Counted from the first letter of the stretch, positions 1-9,305 are shown. The stretch: DNA of 64,000 nucleotides from Candidatus Nitrosacidococcus sp. I8 (GCF_945836005.1 NZ_OX241534.1:1350275-1414274), one strand, 5' to 3'. The notes: generated from the sequence alone by a model not told the origin. A program made the numbers and translations.

Positions 1-1
1 A

Positions 2-994
2 AGAATTATTAATTGCCGTGCTGACCTTAATCAACTTGTTCCATTTAAATATGGATGGGCTTGGGAAAAGTATTTAAGTGCTTGTGCTAACCATTGGATG
101 CCGCAAGAAATCAATATGAATGCTGATATTGCATTATGGAAAAGCCCACATGGGCTAACCGAAGATGAGCGGATGATTATAAAACGGAATTTAGGTTTTT
201 TTGTAACTGCAGATTCCTTAGTAGCTAATAATTTGGTTCTAGCAGTATACCGTCATATTACTAATCCTGAATGCAGACAATATTTGTTACGGCAAGCTTT
301 TGAAGAAGCACTACACACTCACGCTTATCAGTACTGTGTGGAGAGTTTAAGCTTAGATGAGGGAGAAATTTTCAATATGTATCGGGAGGTACCTGCGGTT
401 GCTCGCAAAGCAGAGTGGGCACTACCATTTACCCAATACCTCTCAAATTCTAATTTTAAAACAGGTACTACGGAAAATGACCAAAAATTACTCAAAGAAT
501 TGATTGCTTTTTATGTCATTTTTGAAGGAATTTTCTTTTATGTGGGATTTGTTCAAATTCTTTCCATGGGTCGCCAAAATAAAATGACAGGTACTGCAGA
601 GCAGTTCCAATACATTATGCGCGATGAATCTATGCATATGAATTTTGGAATTGATGTGATAAATCAGATTAAAATCGAAAATCCTCATTTATGGTCAAAA
701 GAATTTAAAAATGAGGTTATTTCCATGATTGAAGAAGCTGTAGAGTTAGAAACCCAATATGCTGCTGATACTATGCCTAGAGGTGTTTTAGGTCTTAATG
801 CAACTATGTTTGTAGAGTACCTAAAATATATTGCTAATCGCCGCCTTGCTCAAATTGGTCTTCCAGAGCAATATTTCGGAGTAGATAATCCATTTCCTTG
901 GATGTCAGAGGTTCTTGATCTAAAGAAAGAGAAAAACTTTTTTGAAACAAGAGTAACTGAATACCAAACAGGTGGTGCTCTAAAGTGGGAATAA
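2..994 (+). CDS. nrdB: Ribonucleotide reductase beta subunit (5' end cut by window edge)
   Basis: Radical-generating small subunit of aerobic class I ribonucleotide reductase, which makes deoxynucleotides with the NrdA subunit. The frame is open from base 2, before the first Met at 98, and reads into conserved sequence ([16 protein letters not shown]), so the gene enters from the left. The expected di-iron ligands are visible: Asp in TADS, Glu and His in the EALHTHAY motif, Glu in [10 protein letters not shown], and Glu and His in RDESMH. The Tyr that ends EALHTHAY sits where the E. coli stable tyrosyl radical (Tyr122) is found, so a tyrosyl-radical enzyme is likely and not the Tyr-less chlamydial type. 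The C-terminal tail ([12 protein letters not shown]) resembles the tail that docks on NrdA. nrdA is presumably just upstream, outside the window. Confidence 0.93.
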   Translation, partial: RIINCRADLNQLVPFKYGWAWEKYLSACANHWMPQEINMNADIALWKSPHGLTEDERMIIKRNLGFFVTADSLVANNLVLAVYRHITNPECRQYLLRQAFEEALHTHAYQYCVESLSLDEGEIFNMYREVPAVARKAEWALPFTQYLSNSNFKTGTTENDQKLLKELIAFYVIFEGIFFYVGFVQILSMGRQNKMTGTAEQFQYIMRDESMHMNFGIDVINQIKIENPHLWSKEFKNEVISMIEEAVELETQYAADTMPRGVLGLNATMFVEYLKYIANRRLAQIGLPEQYFGVDNPFPWMSEVLDLKKEKNFFETRVTEYQTGGALKWE

Positions 995-1022
995 TTTCCT
1001 ATTTTAATTAAAAAACTCATAC

Positions 1023-1053
1023 GGGTCAGCTTAAAATAAACATTAGCTGTCCC
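1023..1053. terminator. Possible hairpin terminator after nrdB
   Basis: GGGTCAGC and GCTGTCCC form an 8-bp stem with one mismatch around a 15-base AT-rich loop. It lies between the ends of two convergent genes. There is no clear T-tract on either side, so the call is weak. Confidence 0.3.
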
Positions 1054-1066
1054 CTTACTTAGGTAC

Positions 1067-1435
1067 TTAGGGTCTTAACCCATAACTAGTATCCTGATCA
1101 AGATTCTGAAAAACATATCTAGGATGTATAAAATCTGGAGTTGGAATAAAAAAAGTAGTAAGCTCCCCTACTCCTACTAGGGTACGCCCGATAGCATTAC
1201 CAATGCCTTTAATAAAACCCCATATAACACCCACAATAATATTGTCATTGTGACTAGTACTCACAATACTTTTAGGTATTTCTAACCATCCAGTTGTAAT
1301 GTTGATGATCCCACTTCCTAATTTCCTACCTGCATTTGCACCATAAGTTGGGTTTGCAGCTACCGGTAGAGAGAAACTAAGGAAGGAAAGAGACAAAATT
1401 ATAAAAAAAACAGTACGCAATATTTTATTATTCAT
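1067..1435 (-). CDS. Exosortase system-associated small protein (TIGR04073-like)
   Basis: A small exported protein of about 122 residues with a clear signal peptide (MNNKILRTVFFIILSLSFL, cleavage likely after VAA). After it come GRKLGSGIINITTGWLEIPK and a glycine-rich hydrophobic middle (GFIKGIGNAIGRTLVGVGE), the pattern of the TIGR04073 family of putative exosortase-system-associated proteins. The function is unknown; membrane association is likely from the amphipathic Gly-rich helix. A TTG 15 bases further up would add five residues, but the ATG used here places the signal peptide at the N-terminus; neither start has a good ribosome site. Its presence agrees with the XrtA locus 30 kb away. 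The family call is from motif memory, with no search behind it. Confidence 0.72.
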   Translation of the reverse strand: MNNKILRTVFFIILSLSFLSFSLPVAANPTYGANAGRKLGSGIINITTGWLEIPKSIVSTSHNDNIIVGVIWGFIKGIGNAIGRTLVGVGELTTFFIPTPDFIHPRYVFQNLDQDTSYGLRP

Positions 1436-1773
1436 TGATCTATATTTCAAAAAATAAAAAACTTAATTTGGATAGATACTCTAGTTACATTAATAATAAT
1501 ATTTTTATTATCAATAGGTTTAATACTATTCTTATAGCAATCTTAAACTTATTCCTTAGCTTTGATATATTAACACTTTAGTAGCGTTTATAATGTAGAT
1601 AAACCCTTAATCTTTATCGAAAACTATTTCATAGCTCAGAGTAGTAATATAAATACACACAATAATCACTCAATTTCTTATGCTACTCCAAATCATAATT
1701 AAATTGCAATTCAGGGGGTTTTTATCATAAAAATTAAGACTTATCCAAAAAGATTATAATCAGGGAGACGTTT
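1436..1773. other. AT-rich divergent intergenic region
   Basis: This 338-base gap lies between the divergent small exported protein and the OmpA-type gene and must hold both promoters. It is very AT-rich with an imperfect TAATAATA/TATTATT dyad near 1490-1515. I see no ORF, no tRNA and no GG-N10-GC sigma-54 site. A weak TTGCAA (1704-1709) and CATAAA (1726-1731) pair could be a promoter for the OmpA gene, but the match is poor. GGGAG just before the ATG at 1774 is a good ribosome site. Confidence 0.5.
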
Positions 1774-2715
1774 ATGAATAATAGAGATATAACAAAAATT
1801 CTAGTAATTTTACCAATATTATTTATCACTTGTGCATCAGCACAACAGCCTATAGAAAGAGATGGGGCATGGGATAGCTACCCTTATGAGAAAGATTTTA
1901 AAGATCATAAAGGTTGGCCAGATTGTGCAGTCATGGAAGGTAACTCTGAAAATAAAAAATACTTACCTGGTAAGGAGCAAGTAATAACTTGGACAATTTG
2001 TCGATCAGATACACCGGATTCTGATCATGATGGTGTGCCAGATCATATAGATCAATGTCCTGATACCCCTGAGTGGATGAAAGTAGATAAGAAAGGTTGC
2101 CCATTGGATACTGATGGTGATGGTGTGCCCGATAGTGTAGATCAATGCATCAATACGCCAAAAGGTGCTAGGGTTAATGGTGTAGGTTGTACTGTTAAAG
2201 ATAGCGATGGTGATGGTGTACCTGATAGTGCAGATCAGTGCCCTAATACACCAAAAGGAGTAGCTGTTGATTCAGTAGGGTGCCCATTAGATAGTGATGG
2301 TGATGGTATTGCTGATTACTTAGATCAGTGCCCCAATACCCCAGAGGGGATTACTGTAAATAATCAGGGTTGCCCAGGTCCTGCAGTGCTTAAAGGCGTT
2401 CATTTTGAATTTGACTCAGCACAACTCACTCTAGATGCTCAAGGCATTTTAAATAATGTTGCTCAGTCTCTCCAAAGCCACCCAGAGTTAAATATTTCCA
2501 TTGCAGGACATACAGATAGTACAGGACCAGAAATATATAACAAACAGTTATCTCAGCTGCGCGCCGAATCTGTAATGAATTATTTAGCCTCTCATGGAGT
2601 AGATAAAGCAAAAATGACAGCAATGGGTTATGGCGAAGAGCACCCAATAGCTTCTAATCTTACTCAAGATGGGCGTGCACAAAACCGCCGAGTTGAGCTC
2701 CAAACATCTAATTAG
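1774..2715 (+). CDS. OmpA-family protein with thrombospondin type 3 repeats
   Basis: An envelope protein that probably ties the outer membrane to peptidoglycan. It has an N-terminal signal sequence (cleavage near CASA-Q), a unique segment of about 60 residues, then four Asp-rich calcium-binding thrombospondin-3 repeats of the type DSDGDGVPDSADQCPNTP. A C-terminal OmpA-like peptidoglycan-binding domain follows, with HFEFDSAQL, the AGHTDSTG loop and the closing NRRVEL. The architecture matches OmpA/MotB-type proteins without an N-terminal barrel. Start: the ATG has GGGAG about 7 bases upstream. A strong terminator follows. It stands alone between a divergent and a convergent neighbour, so it is likely monocistronic. 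Confidence 0.9.
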   Translation: MNNRDITKILVILPILFITCASAQQPIERDGAWDSYPYEKDFKDHKGWPDCAVMEGNSENKKYLPGKEQVITWTICRSDTPDSDHDGVPDHIDQCPDTPEWMKVDKKGCPLDTDGDGVPDSVDQCINTPKGARVNGVGCTVKDSDGDGVPDSADQCPNTPKGVAVDSVGCPLDSDGDGIADYLDQCPNTPEGITVNNQGCPGPAVLKGVHFEFDSAQLTLDAQGILNNVAQSLQSHPELNISIAGHTDSTGPEIYNKQLSQLRAESVMNYLASHGVDKAKMTAMGYGEEHPIASNLTQDGRAQNRRVELQTSN

Positions 2716-2730
2716 TTACTGATTTATATA

Positions 2731-2760
2731 ACGAGGGTTACTCTGTAGCCCTCGTTTTTT
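2731..2760 (+). terminator. Rho-independent terminator of the OmpA-type gene
   Basis: CGAGGGTTAC and GTAGCCCTCG form a 10-bp stem (one G-T pair) with a 3-base loop, followed by a run of six T. It ends just before the stop codon of the convergent importer permease gene. Confidence 0.88.
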
Positions 2761-2765
2761 AATTT

Positions 2766-3575
2766 CTAGCGTAACTCTATGGCTAATGTTGAAATAAGAT
2801 AGGCTGCTCCCGTGACTAATACGATGACTGATCCAGTAGGAAGATCTGGCTCGTAAGAAATAGCAAGCCCCGTAGTAGTGAAGATTGCCCCTAAGAAGGA
2901 GGCAAGGATCATCATCCCTACTAAAGATTTAGTATATTGTCTTGCAATTGCTGCCGGTAGTGCGAGTAAGGCAATGACTAAAATCAAACCTACTATCTGA
3001 ACTAAAAGTACAACGGTAATTGCAACCATACAAAGAAGAAGTAAATAGAAAAAAATAACAGGTACTCCACGTAGGTTAGCAAATTCTTCATCAAAACTTA
3101 TGGCTAAAAATTGCTTATAAAATAAAAAAATAATAAGAATAATAGCTATATCTATACCAGCCATTAAATAGAGCTGTTGTATTGATACCATAAGAATATT
3201 TCCAAATAGATATGCCATAAGATCTACATTGTAGCTAGGAGCTTGAGAGATAAAAATAATGCCAATAGCCATTCCTATCGACCAGAGTGCACTAATGAGC
3301 GTATCTTCTTGTTCTTTCCAGCGTAAATTTACCCAACCTATAACTAGTGCGGCAAGCAAAGCAGCAAATAAAGCACCTAAAAAGGGATCTTTCCCTAAAT
3401 AATAGGCAATTCCCATACCTCCTAAAATTGCATGAGCAATCCCTCCCACTAAAAAACTGATACGCTTAACAATAACAAAGCTACCTACTATACCACAGCT
3501 TAAACTTGCTAAAATGCCTGCAATTAAAGCATTCTGTAAAAAGGTAGTAGTTATTAAAGTTTCCCAAAAATTCAT
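2766..3575 (-). CDS. znuB: Zinc/manganese ABC transporter permease (ABC-3 family)
   Basis: Integral membrane subunit of a divalent-metal importer. At 269 residues it has the usual length of ZnuB/MntB permeases, with about eight hydrophobic segments. The family pattern is visible in GGIAHAILGGMGIAYYLG near residue 43 and in the long LVQIVGLILVIALLALPAAIARQ stretch. Its start overlaps the stop of the ATPase gene by 4 bases, so translation is coupled. It is the last gene of the three-gene set binding protein, ATPase, permease. Zinc is the likeliest substrate; manganese or iron cannot be excluded from sequence alone. Confidence 0.88.
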   Translation of the reverse strand: MNFWETLITTTFLQNALIAGILASLSCGIVGSFVIVKRISFLVGGIAHAILGGMGIAYYLGKDPFLGALFAALLAALVIGWVNLRWKEQEDTLISALWSIGMAIGIIFISQAPSYNVDLMAYLFGNILMVSIQQLYLMAGIDIAIILIIFLFYKQFLAISFDEEFANLRGVPVIFFYLLLLCMVAITVVLLVQIVGLILVIALLALPAAIARQYTKSLVGMMILASFLGAIFTTTGLAISYEPDLPTGSVIVLVTGAAYLISTLAIELR

Positions 3576-4318
3576 AATGAATGAATATGATCAATAATAC
3601 GCACTCTAGTACCATAGAGCTGATCAATTATTTTCCCGCTAATTGCAGCGGTTTCATGGCATACTAAAGTTTGATTTAGGCAAGCAACTCGATTCACATA
3701 GCGGGAAATAAATCCAATATCATGGGAAACCACAATAATTGTCATTTTTTTATTCAGGGTTTGAAGTAAACGAAAAAAATCCTCTTCTAATCGTACGTCC
3801 ACATGAGCAGTTGGCTCGTCTAAAATAAGTATTTCAGGTTCCATAGTGAGTGCTCTAGCAATTAATACTCGTTGATGCTGCCCCCCGGATAAATCGGATA
3901 GAGATCGCTTACTTAGCCCTAGTATTTCTACTTGCGTCATTGCTTGTTGAGCAATCTCTCTATCTTTTTGAGTGTAGTTACCGATAATTCTTGTTTTGCC
4001 CAAGCGTCCTTGAAGGACTACGGATTCTACAGTAATTGGGAAGTTATCAGTGAAACTATTATGTTGGGGTACATAACCAATAACTGATTTTCCTTTTTTA
4101 GGCAAAAGACCTAATACGGAAATATAACCTGATAAAGGTGTAAGCAGTCCTAGAATAATTTTGAGTAAGGTACTTTTCCCACCTCCGTTAGGACCAATAA
4201 TTCCTAGAAATTCTCCACTATAAATCTCAAGGTTAATATGATCGAGTACTAATGGTCCGTTGTAGGAAAAACAAATATCTCTAATTGAGATAACAGTATC
4301 AGTAGAATCCTGATTCAC
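3572..4318 (-). CDS. znuC: Zinc/manganese ABC transporter ATP-binding protein
   Basis: Cytoplasmic ATPase that drives the metal importer. Walker A GPNGGGKST is at residues 42-50, the Q-loop Gln is in GYVPQHN near 85, the signature LSGGQ is at 143-147, and Walker B ILILDEP ends near 169 with the switch His in VVSHDIG. The length of 248 residues suits ZnuC/MntA-type subunits. Both ends overlap their neighbours by 4 bases (ATGA), so the three genes form one tight operon read from the binding protein. Confidence 0.9.
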   Translation of the reverse strand: MNQDSTDTVISIRDICFSYNGPLVLDHINLEIYSGEFLGIIGPNGGGKSTLLKIILGLLTPLSGYISVLGLLPKKGKSVIGYVPQHNSFTDNFPITVESVVLQGRLGKTRIIGNYTQKDREIAQQAMTQVEILGLSKRSLSDLSGGQHQRVLIARALTMEPEILILDEPTAHVDVRLEEDFFRLLQTLNKKMTIIVVSHDIGFISRYVNRVACLNQTLVCHETAAISGKIIDQLYGTRVRIIDHIHSL

Positions 4319-5208
4319 TTCAATACGCTTGCTAATGTAGTGGCTACATGACGCAAGTTTGCTTCATAATTTTCTGAAAGTGGATCTAAAAGAATAAGTT
4401 TTGCACCAATAGATTGGGCTATTAATTGTGCATGAGTACGACTAAATTGGTTTTGGATAAAAATCGTTTTAATATTTTTTCTACGACCTAATTCAATTAA
4501 AGATGCTAAGGATTTAGCTCCCGGCTCTTTGCCCTCGTGCTCGATGGCAATCTCATGAAGGTCATAGGTTCTGGCAAAGTAACGCCAAGCAGGATGAAAC
4601 ACCATAAAATCATGCTGAGTAATATCTGATAATGCACTACGGATGAATTTATCAAGATCATTTAGATCTTGAATAAATAGTTGATAATTTTTTTCAAATT
4701 GATTTTTATAAGTAGGATCAGCAGTAATAAGTGTATCTCTAATATTTTTTGCAATAATTTTTACTAGAGGTGGGCTTGTCCAAATATGGGGATCCATAGA
4801 TTCATATGAAATCTTATTATTTCCTACTTTTTCAGAGGGAGCATCTGTCGAAATGGACAATAGGGGTATATCGTTACGATTATCTACAATCTTAATGCTA
4901 GGGTTAGTCTTTGCAATAGATTCTAACCAAATTATTTCAAGAGGTATTCCGATACGAAAGTAAAACTCTGCTTGAGTAAGTTTAACTATTTGTTTAGGAG
5001 TAGGCTCATATGTTTCCTCATTCTGCCCTTGTTTTATCATCACAGAGACCTGTACTCGGCTACCACCAATACGTTCTATAAAATATTTTTGAGGAATAAT
5101 ACTAACAAAGATAGGGATAGGGCGATTTTCTGCACGAGTACAGGTGCTGCATAACATGCATATAGCTAAAAAAGCTATTGCAAAAGAGTAGAACCAGCTA
5201 GATTTCAT
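4315..5208 (-). CDS. znuA: Zinc/manganese ABC transporter substrate-binding protein
   Basis: Periplasmic cluster A-I metal-binding protein (TroA/ZnuA type), first gene of the importer operon. A signal peptide covers about residues 1-26 (ends CTRA). Two of the usual ligand histidines are present, His141 in DPHIW and His205 in FHPAW, and a C-terminal acidic residue lies in LLDPLSE. The first ligand position, normally His before YEPTP, is Thr here (GQNEETYEPTP, residues 61-71), and there is no His-rich loop. This is a divergent subgroup and its metal preference is uncertain. The upstream 175 bases hold its promoter; I could not identify a Zur operator with confidence. Confidence 0.85.
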   Translation of the reverse strand: MKSSWFYSFAIAFLAICMLCSTCTRAENRPIPIFVSIIPQKYFIERIGGSRVQVSVMIKQGQNEETYEPTPKQIVKLTQAEFYFRIGIPLEIIWLESIAKTNPSIKIVDNRNDIPLLSISTDAPSEKVGNNKISYESMDPHIWTSPPLVKIIAKNIRDTLITADPTYKNQFEKNYQLFIQDLNDLDKFIRSALSDITQHDFMVFHPAWRYFARTYDLHEIAIEHEGKEPGAKSLASLIELGRRKNIKTIFIQNQFSRTHAQLIAQSIGAKLILLDPLSENYEANLRHVATTLASVLK

Positions 5209-5378
5209 ATTTGAATTAGGTTGAGAAATTTCCTTCTTACTATCCCTAGCTGACTATTAATAATTTTCTCTATTTTTAAACTAGAAGTTTAAGGTTTGGT
5301 TTTTAACAAAAACTTAAATAAATATTTTATAAATCAAAGACTAATTTTAGATAAGCTTAAACTTATCTATATTACGTT

Positions 5379-5440
5379 AGTAATTATTGGCAGCAGCCAC
5401 TGTTTGATTTACGCCAGTAATTATTGGCAGCAGCCACTGT
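5379..5440. repeat. Direct repeat pair at the 3' end of the orphan gene
   Basis: A 25-base sequence at 5379-5403 is repeated exactly at 5416-5440; copies start 37 bases apart. The step is not a multiple of three, so the two copies are read in different frames of the minus-strand gene: TVAAANNYW from the inner copy and SGCCQ plus stop from the outer copy. This looks like a tandem duplication that rewrote the C-terminus. Confidence 0.9.
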
Positions 5441-5635
5441 CTGAAAATTAATTGCAACGACTTGAGAGGCCGCAGTCAAGCCAGAGGCATTTTCTGCATA
5501 TTCAGATCGTAACTTATGTAATACTTCAGTATTCGGTTGCGTATATTTTACCCCCCTTCGGCTGAGGGTAACGGCCAGTTCAAAGCCTTCTTGAGGAGTT
5601 TCGGTAATCAGTGATGTTAACCAAGTATCAGCCAT
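5384..5635 (-). CDS. Hypothetical 83-residue protein
   Basis: I do not recognise this protein. It begins MADTWLTSLITETPQEGFEL, is mildly acidic to neutral, has no signal peptide or membrane segment, and looks like a small helical soluble protein. AGGA lies 9 bases before the ATG, a usable ribosome site. The last residues (SGCCQ) come from a duplicated 25-base segment read in a second frame, so the tail may be new or the gene may be damaged. It sits alone between the metal importer and a PEP-CTERM-type gene. The double Cys end recalls some peptide precursors, but no modifying enzyme is nearby, so I give no function. Confidence 0.55.
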   Translation of the reverse strand: MADTWLTSLITETPQEGFELAVTLSRRGVKYTQPNTEVLHKLRSEYAENASGLTAASQVVAINFQTVAAANNYWRKSNSGCCQ

Positions 5636-6028
5636 AGTTTTTATTCCTATCTTCTCTTTAACAACAGCTTAATAAAATTAAAAATTATTAAAATAATAAT
5701 CCTATTATTATACATTGAAAACTCCTGCCCATGAAACTAGTTAGATGCCTTGCAATTATAGGTAATAGATAAAGGTTCATTAATTTAGATAGAAATTTAC
5801 TAGAGCATTCTTAACCAAACTATACTAACAATGCATATTAAATTCAGTATGAAACCCATAAATAGGTAACATTATACAAATTTTTGTCATAAATATGATG
5901 AAAAATGCCCACTATATATTCATGCATAAAATTTATACCTCCCCTTTCCTTGCTTTATAAGTTGGCATATTTTTTGCTTAAATTTATAAGTATTTTGTTA
6001 TAAACCTATTTTAGGAGGTTTAAATTTT
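5636..6028. other. Intergenic region with a sigma-54 promoter at its right end
   Basis: This 393-base AT-rich gap separates the 83-residue orphan from the PEP-CTERM-type gene. It holds inverted ATTATT/AATAAT runs near 5677-5710, a sigma-54 promoter at 5963-5978 and the ribosome site AGGAGGT at 6013-6019. I see no further ORF. Upstream activator sites for a sigma-54 regulator would be expected between about 5750 and 5900, but I cannot define them. Confidence 0.6.
5963..5978 (+). promoter_or_regulatory. Sigma-54 (RpoN) -24/-12 promoter
   Basis: TTGGCATATTTTTTGCTT fits the -24/-12 consensus TGGCAC-N5-TTGCT, with the invariant GG (5964-5965) and GC (5976-5977) separated by exactly ten bases. The start of transcription would be near 5989, leaving a leader of about 40 bases before the ATG at 6029. 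PEP-CTERM genes in several bacteria are controlled by RpoN with the PrsK/PrsR two-component system, so the position before a PEP-CTERM-type gene makes sense. Confidence 0.72.
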
Positions 6029-6934
6029 ATGCGTTTTACTTATGCCTGCCTCTCAATATTATTTTCAATAAGTGCTTTTGAAAGCGCATATGCAGGGCCC
6101 ATTAATTTAGTTCAAAATGGGGATTTTTCTCAAATTCACCAAGTCACGGGAGGATTAGCGGTTAATTCAGGTACCCCTACTCAGCTTAATTATGCACCTA
6201 GTACTTTTAATAATGCTCCTAATGAAAAATCATATGGAGAATTTGTAAATGACTAGTCTACACTAACAAGTGGAACTATATCGGGTGGATCTGTTGCTAC
6301 TGTACTTTCTGCAAACCAGAATATTGTATGGTTTCCAAGTGCTACAGCTGCATCTACTGTAAATGCTCAAGATATGGATTCAAATGGTACTGCATCAATG
6401 CTAGTATCAGGGCAAACAAATCGCCCATTACTGCCTAGCACCGTAACTGCTCCTACAGATAATAGTGCCTTTTTAGCTATACAAGCTAATATGCCTAATA
6501 GTGGTATTGGTATAGAACAAACTATTAATGGATTAACAGCAGGTCAAGAATACAATGTAAGCTTTGATTTTGCAGCAACAATGGATAATATTGATACTGC
6601 AAAGGAAGCAGCTGGGCTTACTGCCTCTATTTTCGATGGAAGTAATAGTAGTGACCCACTTACATCATTTACAATCCCTGAAGAAACAATAACTAGCAAT
6701 AATGGGTTCCTCGGTTCTCATTCAACCCCTACCTTTAGCGGTTGGTCTTCCCAATCCTTTAATTTTACTGCTAACCAATCATCTATGGTATTGCAATTCC
6801 TAGCCAACGGAACTCCTGCAGGATTACCCCCATATGCATTGCTTACTAACGTACAGATAATTGCTGCATCCTCTAATCCTACAAATCCTGACAATCCTCC
6901 TACAACAACAGTATCAGAGCCAAAAACATTATAA
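6029..6934 (+). pseudogene. PEP-CTERM-type exported protein, interrupted by an in-frame stop
   Basis: One reading frame of 302 codons broken only by TAG at 6254-6256 (codon 76). The first part has an excellent signal peptide (ends AYA-G) and the start of a carbohydrate-binding-like fold (NLVQNGDFSQ). The second part continues it (GIGIEQTINGLTAGQEYNVSFDF), typical of exported PEP-CTERM proteins. The product would end TTTVSEPKTL and then stop. That resembles the first residues of a PEP-CTERM signal (VPEPATL) without the membrane helix and Arg tail. There are thus two lesions: the amber codon and a cut-off sorting signal. A strong ribosome site (AGGAGGT) and a sigma-54 promoter remain. Sequencing error at 6254 is possible. 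Confidence 0.75.
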
Positions 6935-6954
6935 TTTTAATTAAACTCAAGAAA

Positions 6955-6990
6955 AGATCCTGTTCAGTACAATCAGGATCTCTCTTTCTA
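6955..6990. terminator. Bidirectional terminator between PEP-CTERM pseudogene and clpA
   Basis: GATCCTG (6956-6962) and CAGGATC (6974-6980) form a perfect 7-bp stem with an 11-base loop. TCTCTTTCT follows on the plus strand and TTTTCTT on the minus strand, so it can serve both convergent genes. Confidence 0.7.
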
Positions 6991-9240
6991 GACTGGATAG
7001 GTTAAATGAAGGTTATCTTCAAGCAAGGTTACTACAACATGACCGCCATGGGCTAATTTACCAAATAGTAATTCATCTGCCAAAGGCTTTTTGATTTTTT
7101 CTTGAATGAGCCGAGACATAGGGCGAGCTCCCATAGCTTCATCATAACCATGTTCCCCTAGCCAAGCTTTTACCTCTGAATCCACTTCTAGGGTAACTTG
7201 TTTACTTTGCAGTAATAACTCTAATTCCATTAAGAATTTATCTACCACTCTACCTATAGAGGATTTACTGAGCGGTTTAAACTGAATAATAGCGTCTAAT
7301 CGGTTGCGCAGTTCAGGACTAAAGGTACGTTGAATTGCTCCCATAATATCACTTTCGTGATTTTGTTTCGTAAAGCCCATGGAGCTACGACTTGCTTCAT
7401 GAACGCCTATATTAGAAGTCATCACTAAAGTAATATTGCGAAAATCTGCTTTACGCCCATTATTATCGGTTAACATACCGTGATCCATTACTTGGAGTAA
7501 TAGATTAAATATATCTGGATGGGCTTTTTCAATTTCATCAAGCAATAAAACTCCATGGGGATTTTTGTACACTGCTTCAGTAAGTAACCCTCCTTGATCG
7601 TAGCCTACATAACCGGGGGGTGCTCCGATGAGCCGAGAAACAGTATGACTTTCCATATATTCAGACATATCAAAACGAATAAGCTCAATGCCTAGAATAT
7701 AAGCAAGCTGCCTTGTCACCTCTGTCTTTCCTACCCCTGTAGGTCCAGCAAAGAGGAATGATCCTACGGGACGATGACTATCCATCAAGCCAGAGCGTGC
7801 CATTTTAACTGCTGAGCTTAATGCTTCAATGGCTGCATCTTGCCCAAAAATAACTCTTTTTAAATTAGATTCTAGGGTTGCTAAGGTTTCCCTATCTGAA
7901 AGAGAGACTTGCTTAGGCGGAATCCGCGCTATTTTAGCAATTACCGCTTGGGCATCTTGTGCACTAATCACTTTTTTACGTTTAGAAGCAGGCAATAACT
8001 GCTGGTAAGCACCACACTCATCAAGCACATCAATAGCTTTATCTGGAAGGTGGCGATCATGAATATAGCGATCCGAGAGTTCAGCAGCAGTACGTAAAGC
8101 TGCTTGGGAAAAACGAACTTTATGGTGTTCTTCCAATCGAGATTTCAATCCTTGTAAAATCTGTATTGCTTCCTCTACTGAAGGCTCAGGAATATCTATT
8201 TTTTGAAAACGACGTGCTAAAGCTCGATCTTTTTCAAAAATATTACGATATTCTTGATAAGTAGTAGAACCAATACACTTGAGCTCGCCAGAAGTCAGTG
8301 CCGGTTTAATTAAGTTAGAAGCATCCATAACGCTACCAGAGGCGGATCCTGCACCAATAATCGTATGGATTTCATCAATAAATAGGATAGACTCTTTTTC
8401 GTTTTTAAGCTGGGATAATATCCCTTTAAATCTCTTTTCAAAATCTCCACGGTATTTTGTGCCTGCTAGCAATGCCCCCATATCTAAGCTATAGACAGTA
8501 CAATTTTGTAGAATATCTGGAATGTCTCTCTCAGTGATTTTCCATGCCAACCCTTCAGCAAGTGCCGTTTTACCTACGCCTGCTTCACCCACAAGTAAAG
8601 GGTTGTTTTTTCTTCTTCGGCATAGAATTTGAATAATACGCTCTAATTCATTAGAGCGTCCTATAAGAGGATCGATTTTTCCTTGAGCAGCTAATAAATT
8701 AAGATTAGTTGCATAAATCTCTAGCGGGGTTTTTCCAGGTGGATTTACATGCGTTGCTTCTGTTTCTTCAGAAGCGTGAGGTGCTTCTCCACTTTCTTCT
8801 TGAGATTCAACCTTACTAATTCCGTGGGAGATGTAATTGATAATATCTAATCGAGTGGTATGTTGCCGTTTTAAAAAATATACTGCTTGAGATTTCTGCT
8901 CTCCATAGATAGCTACTAATATATTGGCACCTGTAACTTCCCTTTGACCAGAAGATTGAGCCTGAAGCACAGCTCTTTGCAAGACTCGCTGGAACCCTAA
9001 GGTAGGCTGAGTATCACGATTATTTTGATTAGATAACAGTGGCGTTGTTTCATTTAAAAATGAGTTAATTTCTTCTCTTAGCTGTTCTAAATTTACATTG
9101 CAAGCACGGAGTACAGCAGCAGCTGACTCGTTATCTAACATAGCAAGTAAAAGATGCTCTATCGTTAAATACTCGTGCATTTTTTCTCGAGCACCTTTAA
9201 AGGCTTGGTTTAAACTTACTTCCAGATCCTTACTTAACAT
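6988..9240 (-). CDS. clpA: ATP-dependent Clp protease ATP-binding subunit ClpA
   Basis: Hexameric AAA+ unfoldase that feeds substrates to ClpP. Two Clp N-terminal repeats occupy about residues 1-145. The first AAA module carries [15 protein letters not shown] and the second [15 protein letters not shown]. There is no ClpB-type coiled-coil middle domain, and the 750-residue length is that of ClpA. The MGF loop near residue 618 matches the ClpP-docking loop ([ILM]-G-[FL]). clpS lies 65 bases upstream on the same strand, the standard gene pair. The linker after the N-domain is rich in Glu and Ser, which is normal variation. Confidence 0.97.
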   Translation of the reverse strand: MLSKDLEVSLNQAFKGAREKMHEYLTIEHLLLAMLDNESAAAVLRACNVNLEQLREEINSFLNETTPLLSNQNNRDTQPTLGFQRVLQRAVLQAQSSGQREVTGANILVAIYGEQKSQAVYFLKRQHTTRLDIINYISHGISKVESQEESGEAPHASEETEATHVNPPGKTPLEIYATNLNLLAAQGKIDPLIGRSNELERIIQILCRRRKNNPLLVGEAGVGKTALAEGLAWKITERDIPDILQNCTVYSLDMGALLAGTKYRGDFEKRFKGILSQLKNEKESILFIDEIHTIIGAGSASGSVMDASNLIKPALTSGELKCIGSTTYQEYRNIFEKDRALARRFQKIDIPEPSVEEAIQILQGLKSRLEEHHKVRFSQAALRTAAELSDRYIHDRHLPDKAIDVLDECGAYQQLLPASKRKKVISAQDAQAVIAKIARIPPKQVSLSDRETLATLESNLKRVIFGQDAAIEALSSAVKMARSGLMDSHRPVGSFLFAGPTGVGKTEVTRQLAYILGIELIRFDMSEYMESHTVSRLIGAPPGYVGYDQGGLLTEAVYKNPHGVLLLDEIEKAHPDIFNLLLQVMDHGMLTDNNGRKADFRNITLVMTSNIGVHEASRSSMGFTKQNHESDIMGAIQRTFSPELRNRLDAIIQFKPLSKSSIGRVVDKFLMELELLLQSKQVTLEVDSEVKAWLGEHGYDEAMGARPMSRLIQEKIKKPLADELLFGKLAHGGHVVVTLLEDNLHLTYPV

Positions 9241-9305
9241 AGTAAGTTATTTTACAAAGTTCCAATAATTGAGATACATGATAAATACAGAGATGAATCA
9301 AAAAA

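Noticed and set aside
5384-5635. The 83-residue protein as a peptide natural-product precursor
   Set aside because: The GCC end comes from an out-of-frame duplication, and no modification enzyme or transporter lies nearby.
6254-6256. TAG as a recoded amber codon
   Set aside because: TAG ends several intact genes in the window (for example argD and argF), and no pyrrolysine or suppressor feature is visible. A plain nonsense mutation or sequence error is simpler.
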